DNA from: an uncultured Prevotella sp.
GTDB lineage: Bacteria; Bacteroidota; Bacteroidia; Bacteroidales; Bacteroidaceae
Reading direction: 5' to 3'
Length of the DNA stretch: 39,667 nucleotides
NCBI GenBank assembly: GCA_900322095.1
Contig: ONYS01000009.1
Coordinates: 1-39,667, forward strand
Under the pieces are notes generated by a model. That model did not search any database and was not told the DNA's origin. It worked only from the letters and a program-made list of their open reading frames with translations. Numbering within the stretch: position 1 is the stretch's first letter; the number at the start of each line of letters is the position of its first letter. Both the position numbers and the translations under genes were made by a program. Below, in pieces: positions 15,967-24,554 of this stretch.

Positions 15967-16237
15967 TACCCACGAAGTGGGTTGCGTTATCATAGCGAGG
16001 GGATGAGGAGAAACGAAGTTTCGACGATTCCCCTCGTATGGTGTTCGCGGGTGTTTAGCTACCCCCGGATGGGGGTTGCGTTAATCGTAGGTTTTCGGAG
16101 CATCGATTGGGTATTGACGCAACCCCCTGCCGGGGGTAGCTCAATCCGGGGGACTCAACTACGAGGGGAATCGCTCATTCGCTTCGCTCATCTCGCTCAT
16201 CCCCTCGCTATGTTGACGTAACCCCCTACCGGGGGTA
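15967..16237. repeat. 271-base imperfect palindrome with internal hairpins
   Basis: Outer arms share CATAGCGAGGGGATGAG (left) with its complement CTCATCCCCTCGCTATG (right). Further in, CGATTCCCCTCGTA pairs with TACGAGGGGAATCG, and CTACCCCCGG pairs with CCGGGGGTAG next to GGGGTTGCGT/ACGCAACCCC. Each arm also holds small hairpins such as ACCCCCTGCCGGGGGT. The centre is near 16099. No credible protein is encoded. Confidence 0.85.
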
Positions 16238-16291
16238 TAAACATCAATCGAATTTTACAGTTCTGATGTTCTCCCCATCCTTTGCAATTGG

Positions 16292-16645
16292 TAGGAGCGC
16301 TTAGGAGGACCGTCATTCTTGACACCAAGAAAGATATGTGATTGCATTATGATTGACCTCGATTTGCTTCTCCCCTCCCTACAGAGAGGCTGTAACAAAA
16401 CTCTAAAATTGGCTTCCGTTAAGGGTACTTCGAAATTTTTTAGTTGCATTATGCTTGCTAAAGACATTACTCATTAAACAGGTTGTCACTTTATTGTCGA
16501 ATTTGAGAAATTATTTTGTGTAGGGAGGTTTGGCTAGTGAAGATCTCGGAGGTTTTGTTACAGCCTCTACAGAGGGAGGGGAGAAGCAAGCGGTGAGTAA
16601 ACGGTAGGAGCGCATAGGAGGGCCGTCATTCCTTGCGGCCAAAAA
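16292..16645. repeat. Dispersed composite repeat, copy split by a MITE
   Basis: Left part (16292-16386) carries GGAGGACCGTCATTCTTGAC and then GCTTCTCCCCTCCCTACAGAG. Right part (16567-16645) continues CTACAGAGGGAGGGGAGAAG and GGAGGGCCGTCATTCCTTGC. Without the insertion the centre would be the GCTTCTCCCCTCCCT/AGGGAGGGGAGAAGC palindrome seen in other copies. Confidence 0.8.
16387..16566. mobile_element. 180-base MITE with terminal inverted repeats and 8-base target duplication
   Basis: AGGCTGTAACAAAAC (16387-16401) and GTTTTGTTACAGCCT (16552-16566) are exact 15-base terminal inverted repeats. CTACAGAG stands immediately outside both ends (16379-16386 and 16567-16574), the target duplication. 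No transposase is encoded, so it must be moved by an element elsewhere. Eight-base duplications are known for IS families such as ISL3 and IS1595; the family here is not determined. Confidence 0.88.
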
Positions 16646-16717
16646 AACACAGACCATCAGCTAGATTTACACGATAACAGTAAAGCAACTTCGTCTGAAA
16701 ACCGACAGATGATCATT

Positions 16718-16843
16718 CGTGACAGCCGTCACGTTTCTTCGTGACAATCGTCACGTTTCTTCGTGACAATCGTCACGTTCGTTCGTGACAATCGTCACGT
16801 TCGTTCGTGACAACCGTCACGTTCATTCGTGACAGCTGTCACG
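16718..16843. repeat. Six-unit palindromic array, exact 22-base period
   Basis: Units begin at 16718, 16740, 16762, 16784, 16806 and 16828. Each has the core CGTGACAATCGTCACG or a variant (first unit CGTGACAGCCGTCACG, last CGTGACAGCTGTCACG), linked by TTTCTT, TTCGTT or TTCATT. Changes in the middle four bases and the linkers leave the GTGAC/GTCAC arms intact. Confidence 0.9.
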
Positions 16844-16875
16844 ATACATCATTTTCCCATTATTCTTGTAGCCTT

Positions 16876-17150
16876 ATGCCGATAGAAAATCCTCTAATTC
16901 AAGAAAAAAGTGAATAAATCCTTTGTCATTTACCGATGGAAGATTCTCTAATTCTTCAATTCTAGACATAAAAAGAATAATTCCTTTACCCGTACCGATA
17001 AAAGATTCTTTAATTCTTAAATTCTAAGCAAAAACTACAAATAATTCCATTGCCCTGCACCGAGAGAATCCTCTCATTCTTGACGAAAAAATGAAATCTT
17101 CCTTATCCTCCATTGATAGAAATTCTCTAATTCTAGGCAAAAATTATGAA
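16876..17150. repeat. Degenerate tandem repeats of 53-65 bases
   Basis: Five copies of a motif like CCGATAGAAGATTCTCTAAT begin near 16879, 16933, 16995, 17060 and 17113, each followed by an A-rich stretch and an ATTCCTTTACC-like end. An AT-rich TTATGAATTATG repeat follows (17142-17176). No coding evidence in 16645-17236. Confidence 0.7.
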
Positions 17151-17236
17151 TTATGAATTATGCATTATGAATTATTCTGTTCGGCCATCATTCTTTTCCG
17201 ATAATTGACTTCACGGCGGCCGATTGTTTAGAGATA

Positions 17237-17253
17237 AGTGAAAAAAGTACACT
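17237..17253 (+). promoter_or_regulatory. AraR-like operator before susC
   Basis: AGTGAAAAAAGTACACT fits AGTG-N9-CACT, and shares AAAGTACACT with the operator of the second GH51 gene at 9954-9963. It lies 272 bases upstream of the susC start. Confidence 0.5.
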
Positions 17254-17337
17254 ATCTAACTGTTTGGTATATTATGAGTTACACGTGTGTCCACCTATTA
17301 GAGCGTTTTGTCCACCCGGTTTATATCATGTTTTTAG

Positions 17338-17345
17338 TAATTTTG
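17338..17345 (+). promoter_or_regulatory. Possible -7 box for the susC operon
   Basis: TAATTTTG fits TAnnTTTG, but the nearest TTTG upstream (17307-17310) is 27 bases away, too far for a standard -33. The leader would be about 170 bases. An activator-dependent promoter would explain the missing -33. Confidence 0.35.
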
Positions 17346-17524
17346 GCAGCGAAAACAAATGAACTAAAAAATCAATCCCGCCAGCCTCACTTCAGCAAAA
17401 GCGGACTCAAGGATTCAGAGTTGAAAGTTTACCTGAACGGACTGAGGAATTACCTGACGAATCAGTCCCGACGAAAAGAAAATTCATATAAATAGTATCA
17501 ACCTAATTAAACAAGAACAAAAAC

Positions 17525-20500
17525 ATGAGGAAACAATTATTCTCAGTGATGTTAGGTTTTTGTGCCTTTGGTAGCTTAACGTTTGTGCCTACCCCCGCAC
17601 AGGCAGTTACAGCCCAAGCGCCTACCATCAAGATCAAAGGTTCGGTTGTCGACGAACAAGGCGAGCCCCTCATCGGCGCCACAGTGAAGGTGAAAGGCGC
17701 GCAAACAGGAGTCGTGACCGACTTCGACGGCAATTTTAGCCTCGATGCTCCCGCCAACTCAGTACTGATTATCAGCTACGTGGGCTACAACGACCGCGAG
17801 GTGGCTGTGAACAGCCGCGCCATCATCGACAAGATTCAGCTCGAGTCCAACACCAAGACGCTCGACCAGCTGGTGGTTGTGGGCTACGGTACGCAGAAGA
17901 AGGCCGACCTGACCGGTTCTGTCTCGGTGGTCAACGCAGAGCAGCTGAAGAAGGTCTCCAACTCCAATATCTCCACGATGCTTGAGGGTAAGGTGCCTGG
18001 CGTGCAGATTACGACCGACGGTCAGCCCGGTGCCGATCCTAGCGTGCGCATCCGTGGTATCGGATCCTTCGGCAGCACGGCTCCTCTCTACGTGATCGAC
18101 GGTGTGCCCATGGGAACTACCATCCGCGATTTCTCGCCCAATGATATCGAGACCATCCAGGTGTTGAAGGATGCCGCTGCAGGTGCCATCTACGGTTCGC
18201 GTGCAGCCAACGGTGTGATCATCATCACCACGAAGAACGGTAAGAAAGACCAGCCTCTGCGCGTTGACTACTCCGGCTACTTCGGCGTAGACAATGTGTC
18301 GAGCAACGTATACGACGTGATGAACGCCTCCGACTATAGCAACTATCTGGGTCAGGCCTGCGCCAACTCTGGCACTCCTCTTCCCGGTGGTTATCACTTC
18401 GACGACGCCACGAAGCGCTACGTCTTCCAGAACGGAACAGATACCGACTGGTTTGGCGAGGTCTTCAAGACCGGTATCCGTCAGGACCACAACGTCAACC
18501 TCAGCGGTGGCGGTGCCCACAATACCTATAATATCGGCCTCGACTTCTTCCAGCAGAAGGGTGTCATCGAGGGTGCCGGTCCTAACTACAAGCGTTATAC
18601 CGCCCGCGTGAACAACACGATGGACACCAAGTTCATCAAGTTCCGCACAAGTCTGGTCTACTCCCACTCCGATCAGGACAACCTCTCCATGTCGAATGCC
18701 TCTGAGTACGTGCAGGGCCTCTATGGCGATGTGACCAACGTGCTGCGCGGTACGCTGATTATGCCGCCTACCATCAAGGCCTACGATCCCTCTACCTGGG
18801 TGCTCGACGACAAGGTGGGCGCTGCCAGCGACTACCACTACGACGCCTATGGCTACGGAGTCTACTACGATACCGTGCATGGCGACATTTCAGCTTCCAA
18901 CCCACTGCTGGTCAACAACAAACTGACGCGTAACACGCTGGTCGACCGCTTCGTTGGAACAGGCTCTGCTGATGTAGACCTCTTCAAGATGGTAGGCTTG
19001 GATCTGAAGAATCATCATTTGAACTATAAGATCAACCTCTCTTACAGCAAGACCCACTGCTCCGACAAGACTTGGATTCCTTCTTGGATTCAGAGCAACC
19101 GTGTCTATCTGGCCAAGAGCAACGAGCAGCTCACGAAGGGCTCACGCGACTATTCCGACGCCCTGATTGAGAACACGCTGACCTACGATGGCCACATCGG
19201 CAAGCACAACATCAACCTCGTGCTGGGTCAGACCTACGAGGAGGAGCACACCAATACGCTCACCGGTTGGGCCAACAACCTCTCAGAGCCTTACTACCTG
19301 CAGCTGCAGAATGGCTCCACCCGCGACGCCAACTCTTACGAATACAAGCACGCCCTGGCCTCATTCATCGGCCGACTCAACTACAACTACGACGAGCGCT
19401 ACCTCATCTCCGGTACGATCCGTCGGGATGGCAGCTCGCGTCTGTCGAAGAACATCCGTTGGGGCACCTTCCCCTCAGTTTCTGCAGGTTGGCGCTTCGA
19501 TAAGGAAAGCTTCTTCCCCTTCAACCGCAATGTGGTCAATCTGTTCAAGATCCGTGCCAGCTATGGTGAGCTCGGTAATGAGAACATCGGTGAATACCAG
19601 TACATGGCAACCATGGCCCGCAACAACATGAGCTACAGCTTCGGCAACAGCGTCGTCTATGGTTCAGCCATCTCTACCTTCGTCAATGAGAATATTGCCT
19701 GGGAAAAGAAGAAGTCGGCCAACATTGGTCTCGACCTCGCCCTGTTCAACAACCGCTTAGAATTCACCGCCGAATGGTACAACAACCGTTCTGAGGACCT
19801 GCTCTACAACGTGCCCGTGCCCGAGTCGGCTGGTGTGTCCAACTCTACCGTGACGATGAATGCCGCAACGATGGACAACAGCGGCTTCGAGTTCTCGGCT
19901 ACCTACCGCAACCGCGACCATGCCCTCAAGTATGAGGTGGGCGCCAACCTCAGCACGCTTCGCAACCGCGTCAAGTCGCTGGGCTTCAGCACCAAGTCGT
20001 ATATCACCGGTGCCTACATCACCGAGGTGGGTCATGAGATTGGTAAGTTCTACGGCTGGAAGTATGCCGGCATCATCCGCGACCAGGCTCAGCTCGACGC
20101 ACTCAATGCCATTGCAACCCAGAACGGCAAGACCGTCTATCAGCAAGGTGCCAACATCGGCGACTGCTACTATGAGGATGTCAACGGCGACGGTACGATC
20201 GACGAGAGCGACCAGACCGTGCTTGGCAGTGGTCTGCCCAAGATCAACTTCGGCATCAACGCCCGTCTGGAGTATAAGAACTTCGACCTGAACATCTCCA
20301 CCTATGGAGCGCTCAACTATCACGTTGCCGACGATATCTACAACAGCCTTCACTCCTGCTACGGCTACTACAACAAGGACGTCGACATGCTCGATGCCAA
20401 CCGCTGGTCGGACAACGGCTCAACCTACCTCTCCGGCACGCCCCGCACCTATGCCGTCAACAACGCCCCGATGGCCTGGAACGACCTCTTCAGCTCGCGT

Positions 20501-20746
20501 AAGATTCAGAACGCAGCCTACTGGAAGATTGCCAATGTGGAACTGGGTTACAACATGCCCGACAAGTGGTTCGGCGGCTATGTGTCTGGAGTTCGCCTCT
20601 ATGTTTCTGCCCAGAACCTCTTCACCTTCACCGGCTATCACGGCTACAACGTCGACTATGCCGGCGGAACATTCACTCCGGGCTACAACTTCTGCTCGTT
20701 CCCGACTCCCCGCACCTTCATGTGTGGCCTCCACTTCAGCTTCTAA
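17525..20746 (+). CDS. susC: SusC-family TonB-dependent outer-membrane transporter
   Basis: Imports arabinan-type oligosaccharides across the outer membrane with SusD as lid (family role; substrate inferred from neighbours). The 1073-residue protein has a signal peptide, a carboxypeptidase-regulatory-like domain at about 38-115 (IKGSVVDEQGEPLIGATVKV), and the LDQLVVVGYGTQKKADLTGS segment that leads into the plug. The plug itself follows (VRIRGIGSFGSTAPLYVIDG), then a 22-strand-type barrel with the SusC signature and a C-terminal aromatic end (TFMCGLHFSF). It is the first gene of the locus, 57 bases before susD. Length is normal. Confidence 0.96.
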   Translation: MRKQLFSVMLGFCAFGSLTFVPTPAQAVTAQAPTIKIKGSVVDEQGEPLIGATVKVKGAQTGVVTDFDGNFSLDAPANSVLIISYVGYNDREVAVNSRAIIDKIQLESNTKTLDQLVVVGYGTQKKADLTGSVSVVNAEQLKKVSNSNISTMLEGKVPGVQITTDGQPGADPSVRIRGIGSFGSTAPLYVIDGVPMGTTIRDFSPNDIETIQVLKDAAAGAIYGSRAANGVIIITTKNGKKDQPLRVDYSGYFGVDNVSSNVYDVMNASDYSNYLGQACANSGTPLPGGYHFDDATKRYVFQNGTDTDWFGEVFKTGIRQDHNVNLSGGGAHNTYNIGLDFFQQKGVIEGAGPNYKRYTARVNNTMDTKFIKFRTSLVYSHSDQDNLSMSNASEYVQGLYGDVTNVLRGTLIMPPTIKAYDPSTWVLDDKVGAASDYHYDAYGYGVYYDTVHGDISASNPLLVNNKLTRNTLVDRFVGTGSADVDLFKMVGLDLKNHHLNYKINLSYSKTHCSDKTWIPSWIQSNRVYLAKSNEQLTKGSRDYSDALIENTLTYDGHIGKHNINLVLGQTYEEEHTNTLTGWANNLSEPYYLQLQNGSTRDANSYEYKHALASFIGRLNYNYDERYLISGTIRRDGSSRLSKNIRWGTFPSVSAGWRFDKESFFPFNRNVVNLFKIRASYGELGNENIGEYQYMATMARNNMSYSFGNSVVYGSAISTFVNENIAWEKKKSANIGLDLALFNNRLEFTAEWYNNRSEDLLYNVPVPESAGVSNSTVTMNAATMDNSGFEFSATYRNRDHALKYEVGANLSTLRNRVKSLGFSTKSYITGAYITEVGHEIGKFYGWKYAGIIRDQAQLDALNAIATQNGKTVYQQGANIGDCYYEDVNGDGTIDESDQTVLGSGLPKINFGINARLEYKNFDLNISTYGALNYHVADDIYNSLHSCYGYYNKDVDMLDANRWSDNGSTYLSGTPRTYAVNNAPMAWNDLFSSRKIQNAAYWKIANVELGYNMPDKWFGGYVSGVRLYVSAQNLFTFTGYHGYNVDYAGGTFTPGYNFCSFPTPRTFMCGLHFSF

Positions 20747-20803
20747 TAAGGAAAGGCTGAGCAAAACAACAAAACACAATATATAAAAACAACGAAAACA
20801 ATT

Positions 20804-22561
20804 ATGAAACTATATAAGTTATCCTTGGCCCTGTTTCTCGGTCTTGGCTTGATGGCGTCGTGCAGCGACAACCTCAATGTTGAGAACCCCAACGACCAGA
20901 CTTCAGGCACATTCGGCTTCAATGCCAATGATCTTGAGGAATCCGTAATAGCAGCCTACAACCATACGCGTATGGGCGGTTCCTACGGCCGCGTGAGCTA
21001 CACCTTCGATGTCACCCGTGGCGATGAGGTCTGGAACTCCTCTCAGCAGTGGTATCTTCCCTTCGACGACTATGATGATCCCATCACCGACGACATCGGC
21101 AAGGGTCCGTATATGGACTGGTACTACACGGTGAACGTCTGCAACTTCGGTCTTTCCCGTTGTGGCGACGACGACAACAGTCTGTCGCAGCAGATGAAGC
21201 GCATCAAGGGACAGCTGCTCTTCCTCCGTGGTCTGGCCTACTACAACCTCGTGGGATACTATCAGAACCCGCCATTGATTACCGACTACAGCTCCTATTC
21301 AACCCTCGAGGGTCTTTATGGATCCAACAGTTCTTATGACGAGATTTGGGATCAGATTGAGAAGGACTTCAGCGAGGCCATGACGCTTCTGCCTTCGCGC
21401 GACGAAGGCGGACAGTGGGCCAAGGGACGTGCCACCTGCGGCAGCGCAGCCGGATTCTACGCCCGTGCCCTGATGCAGCGCCACAAGTACAGCGAGGCTC
21501 TGGCCGTCTTGAAGGACATCATCAACAAGAAGTACGGCACCTACAAGCTGATGGCCAACTACGGCGACAACTTCCGTGAGGGTCAGGAATATGAGAACAA
21601 TGCCGAGAGCCTCTTCGAAATCCAGTTCCTCGACTATGGTTCGCAGGGCACCGTGGATGAGTGGACTCCTGTCAACACCACCAAGAATGCCACTCAGGGA
21701 CAGTCTGTAGAGAGCAACTATGCTCCTGGCGACTTCGGCGGTTGGGCCGACCTCTCTGCCGCACCTTGGCTCTACAACCTCTTCAAGGCAGAGCGCACCA
21801 CCGACGGCCATCTTGATCCCCGTCTCTACTGGACCATCGGTACCTACGAGGCCGACTGGGACAACAACAGCCAGACCCTGGGCAACGTGGCCTACACAAA
21901 GAAAGTTTCTGCCACCGATACCATCGTGACGAACAACAACAATGGCGGTCTGCCCATCTGCAAGTGGACCAACATGCGTACGGGTCTCTACAGCAGCGTC
22001 ACCACCGGTCTGCGCTGCGGTATCAACCTCCGACTGATGCGTTATTCCGACGTGCTGCTCCGTGCAGCCGAGTGCGAGAACGAGGTCAACGGTCCTGACC
22101 AGCAGGCTATCGACTGGATCAACCAGGTGCGTGAGCGCGCCGGACTGGCCGACCTGAAACTGGCCGACTTCCCCACCGCCGACAAACTCTTTGAACAGAT
22201 TGCCAACGTGGAGCGCCCGAAGGAGTTCGGCTGTGAGTATGGCCGTGGCTTCGACCTCATCCGCTGGGGATTCTTCTACAGCGCCGACCGTCAGCAGCAG
22301 CTCAAGGAGCATGAGACCTTCCGCCGCTCTATCCATCGCATCACCGAACCCGTCAGCTATTCGCAGGTGGGCGTGGATCCTGAGCTGAAGTGCTCTTTCG
22401 ATACCTATGTGCAAGGTCATGAGTTCATCCCGTTCTGCCAGATCCTGACCAACGAGAACCCGAACCTTGGCGGCAACTCTGCCAACAACAGCACCGACAA
22501 TGGTGAATACTTCAGAGGAAAAGGCTGGACAGTACATCCTGTTGTAGACTTGAGCAAGTAA
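20804..22561 (+). CDS. susD: SusD-family surface glycan-binding lipoprotein
   Basis: Binds oligosaccharides at the cell surface and closes over SusC. The 585-residue protein has a lipoprotein signal MKLYKLSLALFLGLGLMASC with lipidated C20, followed by SDNLNVENPND, a SusD-type mature start. TPR-like helices are visible (QMKRIKGQLLFLRGLAYYNL, GSAAGFYARALMQRHKYSEA), and the C-terminal RagB/SusD domain includes LRLMRYSDVLLRAAECENEV and RPKEFGCEYGRGFDLIRWG. Placed between susC and a third surface protein, it is the standard second gene of such loci. Confidence 0.96.
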   Translation: MKLYKLSLALFLGLGLMASCSDNLNVENPNDQTSGTFGFNANDLEESVIAAYNHTRMGGSYGRVSYTFDVTRGDEVWNSSQQWYLPFDDYDDPITDDIGKGPYMDWYYTVNVCNFGLSRCGDDDNSLSQQMKRIKGQLLFLRGLAYYNLVGYYQNPPLITDYSSYSTLEGLYGSNSSYDEIWDQIEKDFSEAMTLLPSRDEGGQWAKGRATCGSAAGFYARALMQRHKYSEALAVLKDIINKKYGTYKLMANYGDNFREGQEYENNAESLFEIQFLDYGSQGTVDEWTPVNTTKNATQGQSVESNYAPGDFGGWADLSAAPWLYNLFKAERTTDGHLDPRLYWTIGTYEADWDNNSQTLGNVAYTKKVSATDTIVTNNNNGGLPICKWTNMRTGLYSSVTTGLRCGINLRLMRYSDVLLRAAECENEVNGPDQQAIDWINQVRERAGLADLKLADFPTADKLFEQIANVERPKEFGCEYGRGFDLIRWGFFYSADRQQQLKEHETFRRSIHRITEPVSYSQVGVDPELKCSFDTYVQGHEFIPFCQILTNENPNLGGNSANNSTDNGEYFRGKGWTVHPVVDLSK

Positions 22562-22612
22562 GCGACCCTTTCCTCAGACAAACCAAAAACGACAAAGAAA
22601 TATAAACAAGTT

Positions 22613-24436
22613 ATGAGACATCTCAATAAAATAGCAACCGTGTTCACAGTGGCAGCCCTTGGCCTGCTGTCGCTGACGGGATGCGAGGGCGGCGACCTCT
22701 ACGATATGGACGCCCCCGACTGGATCTCCCAGAAGATTGACTCCATCAACAACTCCAAGAGTTCAAACGAGGAAGTGCTGGTGGGCATGCAGGAGGATGT
22801 ATATACCATCGGAAAGACCGACTTCACGTCCGGTTTCTGGTCAGCATTCTCAAAGTATTATGTCATTGGCGACAACCAGAAGTGGAACGCCCAGTTCAAC
22901 CTCAACCTCAACCCCAGTGACAATACCTATTATAAGAACTTCGCCCTCATCATCACCAACGACTGCGACCGTGGTTCTGCCGACTATAAGGAGTACGGAG
23001 CCATCCGCTTCGATGCCACCGGCGACTCGGCAAAATACAACTCGCAGTGGGGCAGTGCGGTCAACAAGCTTCCGTTCAAGTATACGGAGTGCAACCTGCT
23101 GCTGAACCCTGATGGCGAGAACGCCGATGCCAACGTGCAGAAACTTGGCGGTAAGGTGACGCTCACCGTAGACCGCTCACGCACCGACACCTTCTATGTG
23201 AAGATGACCAATGGAACAGTGACGAAGACTTATATCCAGCCTTTCAAGCTGCAGAATCTGAACACCGACGCGTCGAACACCAACATTCGCTGCTTCCTCG
23301 TTCCCGAAGGATCCTACATCGACTTCCTCTCTACCAACATTGTTCCTATCGGAGGTCTGACCTCAGCCCAGGACAAGCAACCTGTCTCGATGGTGCTGCA
23401 GAATGTTCCCGACGAAGTGGAGCGCGGTACATCTCTTGAAGATGCCATGCAGAATGTCTCGGCTGTGGTGACCTTTGAGGAGGGCGTCACCAAGACGGTG
23501 CCTGCTTCCGAACTGATGTTCTCGGCCATCAATGATATGGATGTGCCTGGCGAGAAGACCCTCATCGTGATCTACAACAAGACCTTCAAGGGCGAGAACT
23601 GCTCGAAGCCCATCGTAGCCAATGCCACGTTCAGAGTCGTAGAGCCTATCTCGTCCATCAAGGTGACCAAACTGCCTACGCGTACCAACTATTACTTCTA
23701 TAAGAGCGACGCTACCGCAGCTCTGGGCGACCGCACGATGGCCTTCGATCCCACGGGCATGGAGGTTACGGCCACTTACGCCGACGGCAGCACCGGTGTG
23801 GTTGACAACTCGAAGCTTACCTTCACTACTGTAGCCGCTTCGGCCGGCAAGCACTCTGTCACCATTACAGCCAAGGGTGGAGCAACAGCCAAGATTGCCG
23901 TCACCGTCGCAGAGTCGAAATGTGAGGCCGCAGCCTTTACTCCCTCTGTCGTAGGTCTTGAAGATAACACCACAGGTTGGTGGACAGCCTTCAGCGATGA
24001 CGTGAAGATTCCCGCAGGCGAGACCCGCTCGTTCAGCTTCACCAACTACAGCGACGTGGCCAACAACTGGGATAACTTCGTTGTCATTCTGCGCAATGCC
24101 TCTCTCGCCGAGTATGCAGTGCTGCGTGCCGACAACTACGGTTGGGGCAACGGCTATGATGCCTGCACCCACGATGCTACGGCTGCTGCCGATTGGGATG
24201 GCTGGCGCAATGCCATGAACGGCGCTAAGGTGACGGTCTATGTCACCAACTGCAACAACGCCACGGCCGACGTTCAGGCCATCATGAAGGGCACTGACGG
24301 CAAGACCTATACGCTCTACTATCTCGGCATCAACACCGTGGATCCTAATGATTTCCAGACGGCCTTCACCGCTGACCACAGCCACCTCGTAGCTGGCACG
24401 GCCTCGGCTAAGCGCCATGTTTACAGAAGAAGATAA
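22613..24436 (+). CDS. Surface lipoprotein with duplicated binding-type domain (SGBP position)
   Basis: A 607-residue lipoprotein (signal ending LSLTGC, lipidated C24) following susD by 51 bases, the place of SusE/SusF-type surface glycan-binding proteins. Two similar modules frame it: residues about 57-235 (FTSGFWSAFSKYYVIGD, FALIITND, EYGAIRFDATGD) and about 440-590 (NTTGWWTAFSDDVKIPAGET, FVVILRNA, EYAVLRADNYGW). Between them, about 255-435, lie two Ig-like stretches of bacterial Big type (FDPTGMEVTATYADGSTGVV). The repeated aromatic WxAFS element suggests two carbohydrate-binding sites. The function is inferred from position and layout; a catalytic role is not excluded for the end modules. 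Confidence 0.8.
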   Translation: MRHLNKIATVFTVAALGLLSLTGCEGGDLYDMDAPDWISQKIDSINNSKSSNEEVLVGMQEDVYTIGKTDFTSGFWSAFSKYYVIGDNQKWNAQFNLNLNPSDNTYYKNFALIITNDCDRGSADYKEYGAIRFDATGDSAKYNSQWGSAVNKLPFKYTECNLLLNPDGENADANVQKLGGKVTLTVDRSRTDTFYVKMTNGTVTKTYIQPFKLQNLNTDASNTNIRCFLVPEGSYIDFLSTNIVPIGGLTSAQDKQPVSMVLQNVPDEVERGTSLEDAMQNVSAVVTFEEGVTKTVPASELMFSAINDMDVPGEKTLIVIYNKTFKGENCSKPIVANATFRVVEPISSIKVTKLPTRTNYYFYKSDATAALGDRTMAFDPTGMEVTATYADGSTGVVDNSKLTFTTVAASAGKHSVTITAKGGATAKIAVTVAESKCEAAAFTPSVVGLEDNTTGWWTAFSDDVKIPAGETRSFSFTNYSDVANNWDNFVVILRNASLAEYAVLRADNYGWGNGYDACTHDATAAADWDGWRNAMNGAKVTVYVTNCNNATADVQAIMKGTDGKTYTLYYLGINTVDPNDFQTAFTADHSHLVAGTASAKRHVYRRR

Positions 24437-24445
24437 TACTCATTG

Positions 24446-24540
24446 AGAGTTAGGAGTCTGGACTTTCTGCCGCAAGTCTCGGATTGGAAATGAATCCAAG
24501 ACTGTCTGTGCAGGAGAGTCAAACTCCTAACTCTTTTTAT
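24446..24540 (+). terminator. Terminator or attenuator between the SGBP gene and GH43
   Basis: AGAGTTAGGAGT (24446-24457) pairs perfectly with ACTCCTAACTCT (24523-24534), followed by TTTTATTTTA. The 65-base apical region holds further pairing (GGATTGGAAATGAATCC). It would lower or separate expression of the GH43 genes relative to susCD. Confidence 0.7.
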
Positions 24541-24554
24541 TTTATAGCGAAAGA

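Noticed and set aside
15982-16221. Plus-strand frame of 79 residues in the large palindrome
   Set aside because: It is made entirely of the palindrome arms and has no promoter or protein-like features.
16255-16467. Minus-strand frame partly inside the MITE, considered as a transposase remnant
   Set aside because: It crosses the MITE end and the dispersed repeat, so it cannot be one original gene; no transposase motif is visible.
16718-16843. CRISPR array
   Set aside because: The period is only 22 bases, the inter-palindrome linkers are 6 bases and nearly alike, and no cas genes are present.
17238-17495. Plus-strand frame of 85 residues in the susC leader
   Set aside because: It begins in the operator-like site and shows no protein-family features; more likely untranslated leader.
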